64,000 nucleotides of DNA from Dyadobacter luteus (lineage in GTDB: Bacteria; Bacteroidota; Bacteroidia; Cytophagales; Spirosomataceae), in assembly GCF_003383615.1 (NCBI RefSeq), contig NZ_QNUL01000001.1, forward strand, positions 558,001 through 622,000, read 5' to 3'. The position numbers were made by a program, and so were the translations under genes. The notes under the pieces are model-generated. The model worked only from the letters and a program-made list of their open reading frames with translations. It was not told the DNA's origin and searched no databases. Of the stretch, positions 43,646 through 52,193 are shown piece by piece (within the stretch, counting starts at the first letter, position 1; each line of letters starts with the position of its first letter).

Positions 43646-44464
43646 TTAGCCATGCGCTGCCACAGAAACGTCCTGCCATGATTCCCAGGTTTTCAAGCGT
43701 TGCTCATAGGTTTGTTTTACCCATGGCAAAGCAATCTTACCTAAGATCAATCTCAGGGGCGGATTCTCAGCATCCACCAAAGCGAAGAGTGCATCGACCG
43801 TTGCTGTAGGGTTACCGGAGCCTCCCGCTTCAGCATTTTCCCAAAACACTTTTTTCATGCTATCATAAACAGGGATCGACTTACTTGTAGCAAGAGAGTC
43901 CGAACCATTAAAATCAGTGTCATAAGGACCGGGTTGCAGTAGGGTTACTTTAATCCCAAAATCTTTCACTTCGGCAGCCAATGTCTCCGTGAGCCCTTCA
44001 ACTGCAAACTTGGTTGCGCTGTACAATCCCATGAAGGTAACTGTATTCAATCCCAGCGCACTTGATAGTTGAATAATATGACCCGAATTTTGCTGGCGCA
44101 TAATAGGCAATACTGCCTGAATATTCCATAGGGAACCTAAGACGTTGGTTTCAAATTGTGATCTTACTTCCTGCTCGCTTATCTCTTCCACGGCTCCGAT
44201 TTGTCCATAACCCGCGTTATTGATTAACACGTCAATACGTCCAAAATGCTGTTTCGCAGCTTGAATCGCATCGAAACTTGCTTCTTTATCTGTCACATCG
44301 AGCTTCAATACCAATAGATTCGATGGAAATTCTTCTGTAAGCTCAGTCAATGTTTCGGGCTTACGTACAGCTGCAACGACATTGTCGCCACGTTGTAAAA
44401 ATGCCTCTGTCCAAATCCGGCCAAACCCTCGGGAAGCGCCAGTTATAAAAATTGTTTTTGCCAT
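43646..44464 (-). CDS. SDR-family NAD(P)-dependent oxidoreductase
   Basis: The 272-residue enzyme has ITGASRGFGRIWTEAFLQRG at the start, NNAGYGQIGAVEE near 84, Ser in IQLSSALGLNTV and YSATK as catalytic Tyr/Lys. It is of the classical 'SDR family oxidoreductase' type with relaxed substrate. Both it and the next two upstream genes lie on the minus strand, 149 and 41 bases apart, so they could form one loose transcription unit. Confidence 0.88.
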   Translation of the reverse strand: MAKTIFITGASRGFGRIWTEAFLQRGDNVVAAVRKPETLTELTEEFPSNLLVLKLDVTDKEASFDAIQAAKQHFGRIDVLINNAGYGQIGAVEEISEQEVRSQFETNVLGSLWNIQAVLPIMRQQNSGHIIQLSSALGLNTVTFMGLYSATKFAVEGLTETLAAEVKDFGIKVTLLQPGPYDTDFNGSDSLATSKSIPVYDSMKKVFWENAEAGGSGNPTATVDALFALVDAENPPLRLILGKIALPWVKQTYEQRLKTWESWQDVSVAAHG

Positions 44465-44613
44465 AACTTTGTTTTGAATATTTATAATGACAAAGTTCTG
44501 TTAACTTTTGACACGGCTTACGATACAAAAGTGGGCAATAATGAAACGTTTTTACCAAAAAGCTGCCAGATGTATTAGCTCCTGGATAAGAAACTGACCT
44601 ATACATGTTTCAT

Positions 44614-45369
44614 TCAAACAGATTTAGGATTTTTTTCAAACAATCCTCTATTGAACTTGACTACATCGGGGTGTGCCGGATAGTTTGGCAGCGATGAAAG
44701 TCCGGCAATTGCTTTATCCCTTATAATCGGAGCTTCTTCTTTGATGCCGTCCGAAAGGGCCTGCCCTAATTCCTTGGCATTAAGTTCTGTGCAGTAAGCA
44801 GGTGTACCCGGCTGGTGTCTCCACGATTCAGAGAGAGTACCAGAGTCAACGGTATCAAAACCTGCATCATTGGCCAATCCTGCAATAATTTTTTTTGAAT
44901 TTGCGTCATCACCAGCAATCGCCATCGCTATCCGGTCATAAGCACCGGGTTCTCTTCCGCCATTTTCAAGTGTTTCCGCCAATAAATTGTTAAATGCCTT
45001 GATCACGCGCCTGCCCAATTGCTCTGATACCCAAACACTTTCTACTTTTCCGTTTTTGATCTCTTCAATATCAGCATCGCGGAAAGGATAGTAATTAGAA
45101 GTGTCTACCACGATCACATTTTCCAAAACGTTTGCGAACAGATCCTTCGGTAAAGTTGGGATGGCTATAGTCGGCACTGAGATAATGATGACCTCTACAT
45201 CTGTTACAACACCTTCTATTGTTGCAGGTGATGCACCTAATTCCATTGCACGGGCGTCTAATTTATCCCCTTGATCTGAATTGCTGACTTTGACGTCGTG
45301 ACCTGCCGCCACCATTTTTTTTGCTATCGTACCGCCAATAGCGCCGGTACCTATTATTCCTATTTTCAT
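44614..45369 (-). CDS. NADP-binding oxidoreductase, F420-dependent NADP reductase-like
   Basis: The 251-residue protein starts MKIGIIGTGAIGGTIAKKMV, an NADP-binding Rossmann motif, followed by VIIISVPTIAIPTLP and IVVDTSNYYPFRD. These match the NADP_F420-binding domain family (PF03807). Late residues GTLSESWRHQPGTPAYCTEL are shared with the next gene. Bacteroidota are not known to make F420, so the enzyme probably uses another partner. The substrate is unknown. Confidence 0.8.
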   Translation of the reverse strand: MKIGIIGTGAIGGTIAKKMVAAGHDVKVSNSDQGDKLDARAMELGASPATIEGVVTDVEVIIISVPTIAIPTLPKDLFANVLENVIVVDTSNYYPFRDADIEEIKNGKVESVWVSEQLGRRVIKAFNNLLAETLENGGREPGAYDRIAMAIAGDDANSKKIIAGLANDAGFDTVDSGTLSESWRHQPGTPAYCTELNAKELGQALSDGIKEEAPIIRDKAIAGLSSLPNYPAHPDVVKFNRGLFEKNPKSV

Positions 45370-45410
45370 ATTGCAATTGTTTTATAACTAGTTACTTTGA
45401 TTGTATTAAT

Positions 45411-46208
45411 TTATTTGCTGTGCGTTCTTGGCGGTAAGCTGTTTATCGACCGATTGATATCTACTGCGTGATCAACGAAGTCGTCCGGATAATTTCCGGA
45501 AACCAGGATGTCAAAAAATTCCTGCCCCAAATCTTTCATTAAACTAAATGACAGTTCCTGTTTTTCTGCCAGGGTCTCTCGCACTGTGGATTGCCTTGCT
45601 TTAACAAGCTGGTCTAAAGGCAAGTCTGTGCAATAAGCAGGGCCGCAAGCCTGTTGTCTCCACGAGTCCTCTAATGGTCCAGCATCCAGGGCATCAAATC
45701 CTGCACCATCTACCAATCCCATTACCAGATCCTTCTCGCTTTGAACATCTGCGGAAACTGCTATCGCAATTCTATCCTTACTGCTTTTTGGTTTCCCCTC
45801 AGTTAGAAGACTGAATGCACCGATATTACTAAAAGCTTTCACAATGGTCCGACCCAATTGCTGCTGCACCCAAACACTGTTGACAGTTCCATTTTCAAGG
45901 GCTTCTATTTTAGTATCCCGGTGCGGCCAGTAATTTGTCGTTTCAATGATGACGACATTAGCTTCTAACTTTTCTTGCAGGGTTTGCGCCAAAGATGGTA
46001 TTGCCATAAGAGGAATCGCTATGACGAGTACATCAATGTCGGTGAACACATCTTCCATCTCAACAGCTTCTACGCAGGCCAAATCAGCTACGGCCTGTAT
46101 GGCCACTACCGATTTACGGTCGGCCAGCTTGACCTGGTGGGCGGCATCACTAAACTTTTTGGCCAATATTCTTCCGATTAATCCGGCCCCTATAATTCCT
46201 ATTTTCAT
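45411..46208 (-). CDS. NADP-binding oxidoreductase, tandem paralog of the gene at 44614
   Basis: The 265-residue protein has MKIGIIGAGLIGRILAKKFS, VLVIAIPLMAIPSLAQ, VVIIETTNYWPHRDTKIEAL and DSWRQQACGPAYCTDL, in the same order as its neighbour. The two are tandem paralogs that have diverged considerably, so they are likely old duplicates with separate substrates. The gap to the downstream gene is 41 bases, so co-transcription is likely. Confidence 0.8.
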   Translation of the reverse strand: MKIGIIGAGLIGRILAKKFSDAAHQVKLADRKSVVAIQAVADLACVEAVEMEDVFTDIDVLVIAIPLMAIPSLAQTLQEKLEANVVIIETTNYWPHRDTKIEALENGTVNSVWVQQQLGRTIVKAFSNIGAFSLLTEGKPKSSKDRIAIAVSADVQSEKDLVMGLVDGAGFDALDAGPLEDSWRQQACGPAYCTDLPLDQLVKARQSTVRETLAEKQELSFSLMKDLGQEFFDILVSGNYPDDFVDHAVDINRSINSLPPRTHSK

Positions 46209-46334
46209 TTTTTAGATTCAAATACTGGTAATTAACGATTGCAGTCCTAGCCCTTTCCAAGACCTTCTAATCTTTTCATTTTAAGTTGATTGATACTTAG
46301 TTTAAATTTCGGCCAGCCCGTTCCATACCCCTAA

Positions 46335-47696
46335 TCAAACGCGGGGATCAATGCCATACTGGTCTGGTGCACCAAGATGCTCCCGCAGGGTCTTACCTTC
46401 ATAATCCTTGTGAAATAACCCCCGCTGTTGCAGGATCGGAACTACTTCATCTGCAAAGGCATCTATCCCGTCTGCATTCACGTCCGGCGATATCCAAAAA
46501 CCATCAGCTGCACCAGCTTCAAACCATTCCTGCATATGATCTGCTGCTTCAATGCCTGGACCGACAATCACAGGGTGATAGTCGATCACACCATGAGCCA
46601 ATATATCTTTCAGGCTCCAGCCTTCTTTTGCAATCTTCAAAGCATGGGAAGAGCGAGGATCGTAACGAGATGGCCGTGCATCAGCCAGTTGCTGCTTCGA
46701 AAGTGGCTGATCCAACAGGGCTGCGTCAAGTGGAATACTGAGCATTTGTTGCAGATAGCTTACTCTTTGACCGAAGGTATGCTGAGTTAACAGAATCCGG
46801 CGGTCGAGTGCTGTGCGCCTGTCCTTGGCAATGGTAGTCATCAAACCAGGAATATATTTGATCTCGTCAGGGTCGCGCCCGTAACGTTTGGCCGCCTCCC
46901 TGAACGCATGGCGCTGCGCGCGCGCATCCTCAATGGTAAAGGCCGACCCGATGACCGCATTCGCAAAGCGTCCGGCGAGCTCATGTGCATTAGGACTGCC
47001 GCCAGCATGAAAGATGATAGGTTGACCCTGCTCGGACGGAGGAATGTAAAGCGGCCCGCGCGAGCCGACATATTTTCCCTGAAAATAAATGGGAAGAATC
47101 TGACTTTCCTTTGCGAACTGGCCGGTATGCTGGTTATGCACCCAGGCGTCCTTTCCCCAGCTGCCCCAAAGTGCCTGGATCAATTGAATAACCTCATGGG
47201 CACGGCCATAACGATCCTCACTGGATGGAATTTTTCTTCCATAGTTAGCGGCTACATCATTTCCGCTGGATGTTACCGCGTTCCATCCCGCACGACCATG
47301 GCTCATAATATCCAGCGCCTTGAATTGCTTTGCGAGATTAAAAGGCTCATTGAATGTTGTAGATCCTGTTGCGACCAAGCCGATATATTCTGTTGCGCGT
47401 GCCACTGCGGCAAGCGTCATCATGACGTCCAGGTTGAAATTTGGAGATTCCGTTGCGATGTCTGACATCACAGCACCAGGACCATCAGGCAAAAAAATAA
47501 ATTGAAACTTGCCGCGCTCAGCCGCCTGAGCTTGCCTAGCCCTGGCGTCAAAACTTGTATAACTTTCGGGATCTACTCCCGGCATTCGCCACGCCCCAGG
47601 TTGAGAACCATACCCGTTGCCCAAATGCAGGCCGATCAGCATCTGTTTGCTTGAAGTGGAGGGATTACTGTTTTGGTCTTTTGAAGAATTTATCAT
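46335..47696 (-). CDS. LLM-class flavin-dependent monooxygenase (NtaA/SnaA/DszA family)
   Basis: The 453-residue protein resembles two-component FMNH2-dependent monooxygenases of the nitrilotriacetate/dibenzothiophene type: MLIGLHLGNGYGSQPGAWRM, ATEYIGLVATGSTTFNEPFN, SHGRAGWNAVTSSGNDVAAN and FHAGGSPNAHELAGRFANAV. It should oxygenate a small organic or sulfur compound using FMNH2 supplied by a separate reductase. No reductase gene adjoins, so a general flavin reductase may serve it. It is upstream of the two NADP-binding genes on the same strand, 126 bases away. Confidence 0.9.
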   Translation of the reverse strand: MINSSKDQNSNPSTSSKQMLIGLHLGNGYGSQPGAWRMPGVDPESYTSFDARARQAQAAERGKFQFIFLPDGPGAVMSDIATESPNFNLDVMMTLAAVARATEYIGLVATGSTTFNEPFNLAKQFKALDIMSHGRAGWNAVTSSGNDVAANYGRKIPSSEDRYGRAHEVIQLIQALWGSWGKDAWVHNQHTGQFAKESQILPIYFQGKYVGSRGPLYIPPSEQGQPIIFHAGGSPNAHELAGRFANAVIGSAFTIEDARAQRHAFREAAKRYGRDPDEIKYIPGLMTTIAKDRRTALDRRILLTQHTFGQRVSYLQQMLSIPLDAALLDQPLSKQQLADARPSRYDPRSSHALKIAKEGWSLKDILAHGVIDYHPVIVGPGIEAADHMQEWFEAGAADGFWISPDVNADGIDAFADEVVPILQQRGLFHKDYEGKTLREHLGAPDQYGIDPRV

Positions 47697-47796
47697 GGTA
47701 TTCTTAATAATAATGGCTGGATACGCTCTTACCGTGGCATTATGGATTCGAACGTATTGTTAAATCAATATATAAGCAAACTTTTATGTTTTTAAA

Positions 47797-47830
47797 AAAA
47801 AGAAAACCCACTACATGCTGGCCAGTGGGT
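47797..47830 (-). terminator. Terminator after the ArsR relic
   Basis: ACCCACT (47806-47812) pairs with AGTGGGT (47824-47830) around an 11-base loop. On the minus strand it is followed by TTTTCTTTTTTTT. It lies 10 bases after the ArsR stop at 47840 and insulates the LLM gene. Confidence 0.7.
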
Positions 47831-47839
47831 AAAACTATG

Positions 47840-48115
47840 TCAGGCTATTTTCAGAGATTGCAGAAAACGCGTCAACTCCTCTAATTTTTCATCATTAATG
47901 GCAAGACGCTTATTGCGTCCTTCTTTATGTGATTCGATTAACCCAGACTCTGCCAATGATTTCAGGTGCTGCGACATGGACGGCTGGCTTATTGGAACGA
48001 ATTCAAACAGATCAGCACACCCTCTGTTTGTCCCTTATGCTATTTCTTTAAGCAGCAGCAGACGGTGGGGATCGCTAAGCGATTTTGCCATTTTAGTAAG
48101 TGATTTCGTATCCAT
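47840..48115 (-). pseudogene. ArsR-family winged-helix regulator with one in-frame stop
   Basis: From an ATG at 48115 the frame reads MDTKSLTKMAKSLSDPHRLL, then LLKEIA, a TAA at 48035-48037 (codon 27), and continues CADLFEFVPISQPSMSQHLK and SLAESGLIESHKEGRNKRLA to a TGA at 47840. This is a complete 91-residue ArsR repressor (SDPHRL start, SQPSMSQHLKSL recognition helix) broken by a single stop. No metal-binding ELCVCDL motif is seen. The frame is intact otherwise, so inactivation is recent, or the stop is a sequencing error. It precedes the LLM monooxygenase on the same strand and may have controlled it. Confidence 0.8.
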
Positions 48116-48435
48116 ATTTTTAACTTTTAAATACATGCGCATTCGTTAATGTATTAATAACTGGCTGCTTGCTGAAATAGTTCTTCCCGTGCCAATTATT
48201 CTGGAAGTATTGTGGAAACTGTTTGCTAAACGTACATAAATATCGGCGTCTCATCAATATTGTTAGTACGGGATAATGTCCGCTAAAAATGCTAATAAGT
48301 ACTTAACACGACTTTAACAACTCAGAATTGGACATAATAGCAACTTGATCAAAGTTCATTAAAACGACTGTTTAAACGAACTCATCTCTCCTAAACAGTG
48401 CAAAACAATTCTAAAATTCACATAGGCCTAATAGC
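48116..48435. other. Gene-free stretch between ArsR and DUF6876 relics
   Basis: About 320 bases with no open frame of interest. The left side should hold the promoter of the ArsR gene. I see no other structure. Confidence 0.5.
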
Positions 48436-48467
48436 GAAAAAGCTGCTCCCTAAGAAGCAGCTTTTTC
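48436..48467 (-). terminator. Terminator after the DUF6876 relic
   Basis: GAAAAAGCTGCT (48436-48447) pairs perfectly with AGCAGCTTTTTC (48456-48467) with an 8-base loop. T5 ends the stem on both strands. It lies just beyond the stop at 48471. Confidence 0.75.
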
Positions 48468-48470
48468 AAT

Positions 48471-48794
48471 TCAATATTCATTTGGCAGTAAAATCACATT
48501 ACTGGCCATGTAAATTTCAATTTCTCCAAACGGAAAGTCGGTGTATCCAATTAATTTCGTTAATAGTATGGGGTCGTTACCATCATCGCAAGTAAGTCTA
48601 GCAGTAGACTCTTCAAGATCAACTTTAAGAGTCCAAACCTGAAATTCTTCATTTTTGATCCGGGGATGATACTACTTAAAAGTCATTTCATCAATGAGCC
48701 AGTAGGCCCCAGCTTTTTGAGCTACATATTTAATTCCATCAGTATATAACGTGTTTTTTACGATGGGGTGACGGTACCATTGCTCAGTTCCCAT
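48471..48794 (-). pseudogene. DUF6876-like protein with one in-frame stop
   Basis: From the ATG at 48794 the frame reads MGTEQWYRHPIVKNTLYTDG, IKYVAQKAGAYWLIDEMTFK, a TAG at 48672-48674 (codon 41), then FQVWTLKVDLEESTARLTCD, DDGNDPILLTKLIGYTDFPF and a final VILLPNEY before the stop at 48471. This order (GTE-YYR, LYTDG, AYWLID, FQVW, LTCDDGN, YTDFP, LLPxEY) is the pattern of small DUF6876 proteins of unknown function, frequent in Bacteroidota and on mobile elements. Upstream codons (VSFAPIKLAGF) may belong to the original N-terminus. The gene is recently inactivated or misread. Confidence 0.65.
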
Positions 48795-48908
48795 AAACCC
48801 GGCAAGCTTTATCGGAGCAAAACTTACATTTCCCGAGAAGACTAACACCGAGCCACAGCTCCTGGATAACAGTTAAGCACCTGCGTTTTTATCAGAATAA
48901 GTTTATGA

Positions 48909-49865
48909 TCATAAACTCGTCAAAAATGCATTCAGTACTTCCACGGTTTTCGCCAGCTTATCGTGATGCAGATTGTGTCCGGCTCCATCAATGTGAATTA
49001 ATTTGCCGTTTTGCATGACACGGGCCGCTTCTTCATTGGCCTTGCGTACTTCGGGCTTCGCATCTGCTTTTAGTATCAACGACGGCACCTTGATTTTTGC
49101 CAGGGCGTCTGCTGTACTCATCGTACCTGTCATTGCCTGCGCCTGTTCGGGTGTGTAAGGGCCATGATATTGCTTTTTTGAGAATGCCCAGTAGTATACA
49201 TCCACATCGTCCCACATCGGATTCTGACGTTTGCCTCTCGCTACAACCTCTTCGAATGGTGTATTATTCTGTGCAACGAGGGTATCCGGACTTTTGAACA
49301 TACTGGGCTTGCGGACTGGTGTCTGGCTTGCTGGTGCAGCTGATGCACCAGCCGCCTGTGGTGCCGGACTGAGGGCGCGGTTAGCTACGGAGGGATCAAG
49401 CATAATAATCGCCTTTGCCAGGTCGGGATACTGTGCACCTACCCGCATAACGGTGGCTGCTCCCATCGAATGTCCCATCAGGATCGGTTTTTCAAACTTC
49501 ATGAACTTAACAAAATCCACAACGTCTTTGATCATTGTTTCCCCATTATCCGTTGCAGTAGGCGGATCGGTCAAACCGTGACCTCGCGTATCAATCATAT
49601 AAATATCATAGGCATCCTGCAATTTCAAAGTCAGAGTAGCCCAACTAAGCCCAATGTCTGTATAACCATGTACCATCACCATCACAGGTTTACCCGGCGC
49701 AGGCTTGGCGTGGTAATAGTGCGAGCGTATACCATTGACATACGCATAACCATCGGTCCAGCCTTCGGGAAATTTTACAGATTGAGCATTGACGGCTATC
49801 GTCGGGATAAGCATCGACAGCATCAGAATTGATAGAAACTTTTTGGCTTGCAACTTCATGGTCAA
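48909..49865 (-). CDS. Secreted alpha/beta hydrolase
   Basis: The 318-residue protein has a signal peptide (MKLQAKKFLSILMLSMLIPT) and a serine-hydrolase fold: VMVHGYTDIGLSW (oxyanion region), MIDTRGHGLTDPP, nucleophile elbow GHSMGAAT near residues 129-136, and a late IDGAGHNLHHD with the catalytic His. It is exported, so it could de-esterify a polysaccharide or small ester in the periplasm. It is the last gene of the galactomannan-type locus, 102 bases after the GH36 gene. The substrate is unknown. Confidence 0.88.
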   Translation of the reverse strand: MTMKLQAKKFLSILMLSMLIPTIAVNAQSVKFPEGWTDGYAYVNGIRSHYYHAKPAPGKPVMVMVHGYTDIGLSWATLTLKLQDAYDIYMIDTRGHGLTDPPTATDNGETMIKDVVDFVKFMKFEKPILMGHSMGAATVMRVGAQYPDLAKAIIMLDPSVANRALSPAPQAAGASAAPASQTPVRKPSMFKSPDTLVAQNNTPFEEVVARGKRQNPMWDDVDVYYWAFSKKQYHGPYTPEQAQAMTGTMSTADALAKIKVPSLILKADAKPEVRKANEEAARVMQNGKLIHIDGAGHNLHHDKLAKTVEVLNAFLTSL

Positions 49866-49967
49866 TTTGATTTATAGTTTTATTTACGATCAAGGACAAA
49901 AAATGAGAGTACAGGTAATGTGTCGTTTTCGACTTTGACTATTACTGTTATCAAAAAACAAGGCGTA

Positions 49968-52166
49968 CTACATTACCTCAATCTCCACCACCACACTCGT
50001 CCTTCTCGCATTCACAACCGGATTGAATCCCGCCGTCATCAGATATTCTCCTGAATAAATCTGATCTTCTTTCAATGCAGATTTCGTATCAGGATATAGA
50101 TTCAACTCTTTTACTCTATATTTTTTTGTAGCATCCAGTCCTTCCAGGCGGATGGGCGTATCCGAGCCATCACCATTTCTGTTGCCGACCAAATATGAGA
50201 ACAGAATTGCTTTGGACTTATTTTTGGTAGCGAACATCAGCGCGGCGTAGTTATTTTTCTTAGGATCCACCAATCTGAAAAGATCTCCTTGAAAAATGAC
50301 ATCTTTCACTGCATTGTAAGTAGCAACAGCCTGCTGACTGAATTTGAAATCCTTTTCATTTAAATGACTTACTACAATATCATATCCTAACCGGCCCATC
50401 ATGGCCACATCTGTACGAAATTTCAGCGGCTGCTTTCCCCAATCCGTTACGTGTGCACTTTGCGTGATGGCCGGAAAAAAGTAAGAATATTCCCATTGCA
50501 TAAAGACTCTTTCCAATGGATCCGTATTATCGCTAGGCCAGAATTCTGTAAAGTATTTTAGGGCTTCGTAATCTGCACGGCCACCGCCCCCAGAGCAAAG
50601 CATCATCGGCACTTTTGGATACTTTGCCCGCAGCTTTTCGAGAACCTTGTACAATCCCTTTACATAATCCACATAAAACTGAGACTGGCTTTGTTTGCTT
50701 TTTTCAAGATACGGAGAGTAAGCATTGTAGGTGACCGCGTTGCAATCCCATTTGATGTAGGCGATATCCGGATTTTCGGTGAAAAGTTTATCCAAAAGTC
50801 CATAAACAAAATTTTGCACTTCCGGATTTGTCAAATCGAGCGGAAGCTGATTTCTCATGTAATGTTCCGGGCGTTGCGGCTGCCTTACAACCCAATCCGG
50901 ATGTTTTTCATATAATTCACTTTTAGGGTTTACCATCTCCGGTTCGACCCAGATCCCAAATTTTATCCCTGTCTTTTGTGCTTCCTTCACCAAATAACCA
51001 ATACCATGAGGTAGTTTTTTAACATTTTCCTGCCAATCTCCCAGGCCCGCCCCATCACTGTTTCTTGGGTATTTATTGGCAAACCAGCCGTCATCCAACA
51101 AAAACAGATCGACACCCAGCTTTTTACCGTCTTTGAAAAGTTCAGAAAGTTTGTCTTCGTTAAAGTCGAAATAAGTGGCTTCCCAGTTGTTCAAAAGAGT
51201 CATTCTGGTTCCTTCACCGTCCACAATTCTATATTTTCTGGCCCAGTTATGCAAATTGCGACTTGCTTCGCCTTTTCCATTTTCTGAGAACGTGTAGATA
51301 AAAGAAGGCGTTTTAAATTCCTGTTTTGAAGCGAGCGGATACGAGGAAGCAAAGGGGTTTATACCCGCTATTAACCGCAAATTATGGTAAGAATCAACTT
51401 CAAATTCCATTTTGAAATTTCCTGACCAGGCCAGGGTTCCCAATAATACTTTTCCTTCGGTTTCAGTTGCCGGTTTATCAAAAGACAAGGAGAAACTAGG
51501 TGGCTGGTACAGATTGGCGCGAGTCCCCAATTTAGAATCCAATACCCGTATTCCGGCCGTCAGTAATTCTTCTTCCGGGTTCATCTCTTTGGCCCATGTT
51601 CCATTGTAGTGCGTCAGATAATAATCCTTTGCAATAAAATACAGATTTGCGGAAGCATATTTTTCGAGTGTGACAGGCTTTTTCTCGTCGCTTTTAATGA
51701 CACTCCACTGCTCAACTACATCTTCCTGAAAATAGGTTTTGTAAAAAAGTGTTACCTCAACCGGGTAAATTGGATCCTTTAATACAATGCTCGTCAGACT
51801 CACATTTTCATTTTCTTTTGTGGTATTGTGGCTCACATAAACAAGGTCCAGTGACTTATTTCCATCGCCATGTGTAAGCTGAAGAGCCGGTTCGGAAACG
51901 CTCCATGTTCCCGACGGAGTGTAAGCCGAATTGTAAATTCCCGCATTTCCATCCTGTTGACGGCTTTGTGATGGAATGAGTTTGTATTCCTCAGTCTGAC
52001 TTAATTTCTTCCCAAAATAGCTTATTCCGAGATGATTTTCCTTATCCGTTTGCAGCACCATAACGTTTTGCCTGGTCTCTATCGGGATAAGGATTGGCGC
52101 ATTCTGGGCAAAAGAAGCAGTTGCAAAGATGATTAGTAAAACAGAGTGGATTATTTTCTTAAACAT
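49968..52166 (-). CDS. GH36 alpha-galactosidase
   Basis: The 732-residue secreted enzyme has a signal peptide (MFKKIIHSVLLIIFATASFA), an N-terminal beta-supersandwich, and a TIM barrel with LLNNWEATYFDFNEDKL, FLLDDGWFANKYPRN, FGIWVEPEMVNPKSELYE, the nucleophile in YIKWDCN near residue 473, and the acid/base Asp in SDNTDPLER near 545. These are hallmarks of clan GH-D family 36. It should remove alpha-1,6-galactose from galactomannan or raffinose-type sugars. The GH26 gene upstream favours galactomannan. The gap to the PQQ-dehydrogenase gene is 27 bases. Confidence 0.92.
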   Translation of the reverse strand: MFKKIIHSVLLIIFATASFAQNAPILIPIETRQNVMVLQTDKENHLGISYFGKKLSQTEEYKLIPSQSRQQDGNAGIYNSAYTPSGTWSVSEPALQLTHGDGNKSLDLVYVSHNTTKENENVSLTSIVLKDPIYPVEVTLFYKTYFQEDVVEQWSVIKSDEKKPVTLEKYASANLYFIAKDYYLTHYNGTWAKEMNPEEELLTAGIRVLDSKLGTRANLYQPPSFSLSFDKPATETEGKVLLGTLAWSGNFKMEFEVDSYHNLRLIAGINPFASSYPLASKQEFKTPSFIYTFSENGKGEASRNLHNWARKYRIVDGEGTRMTLLNNWEATYFDFNEDKLSELFKDGKKLGVDLFLLDDGWFANKYPRNSDGAGLGDWQENVKKLPHGIGYLVKEAQKTGIKFGIWVEPEMVNPKSELYEKHPDWVVRQPQRPEHYMRNQLPLDLTNPEVQNFVYGLLDKLFTENPDIAYIKWDCNAVTYNAYSPYLEKSKQSQSQFYVDYVKGLYKVLEKLRAKYPKVPMMLCSGGGGRADYEALKYFTEFWPSDNTDPLERVFMQWEYSYFFPAITQSAHVTDWGKQPLKFRTDVAMMGRLGYDIVVSHLNEKDFKFSQQAVATYNAVKDVIFQGDLFRLVDPKKNNYAALMFATKNKSKAILFSYLVGNRNGDGSDTPIRLEGLDATKKYRVKELNLYPDTKSALKEDQIYSGEYLMTAGFNPVVNARRTSVVVEIEVM

Positions 52167-52193
52167 AAATGATCTAATTACTATTGATTGATT

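Noticed and set aside
46908..47465. 185-residue frame opposite the LLM monooxygenase
   Set aside because: Antisense shadow; the minus-strand product has clear family motifs.
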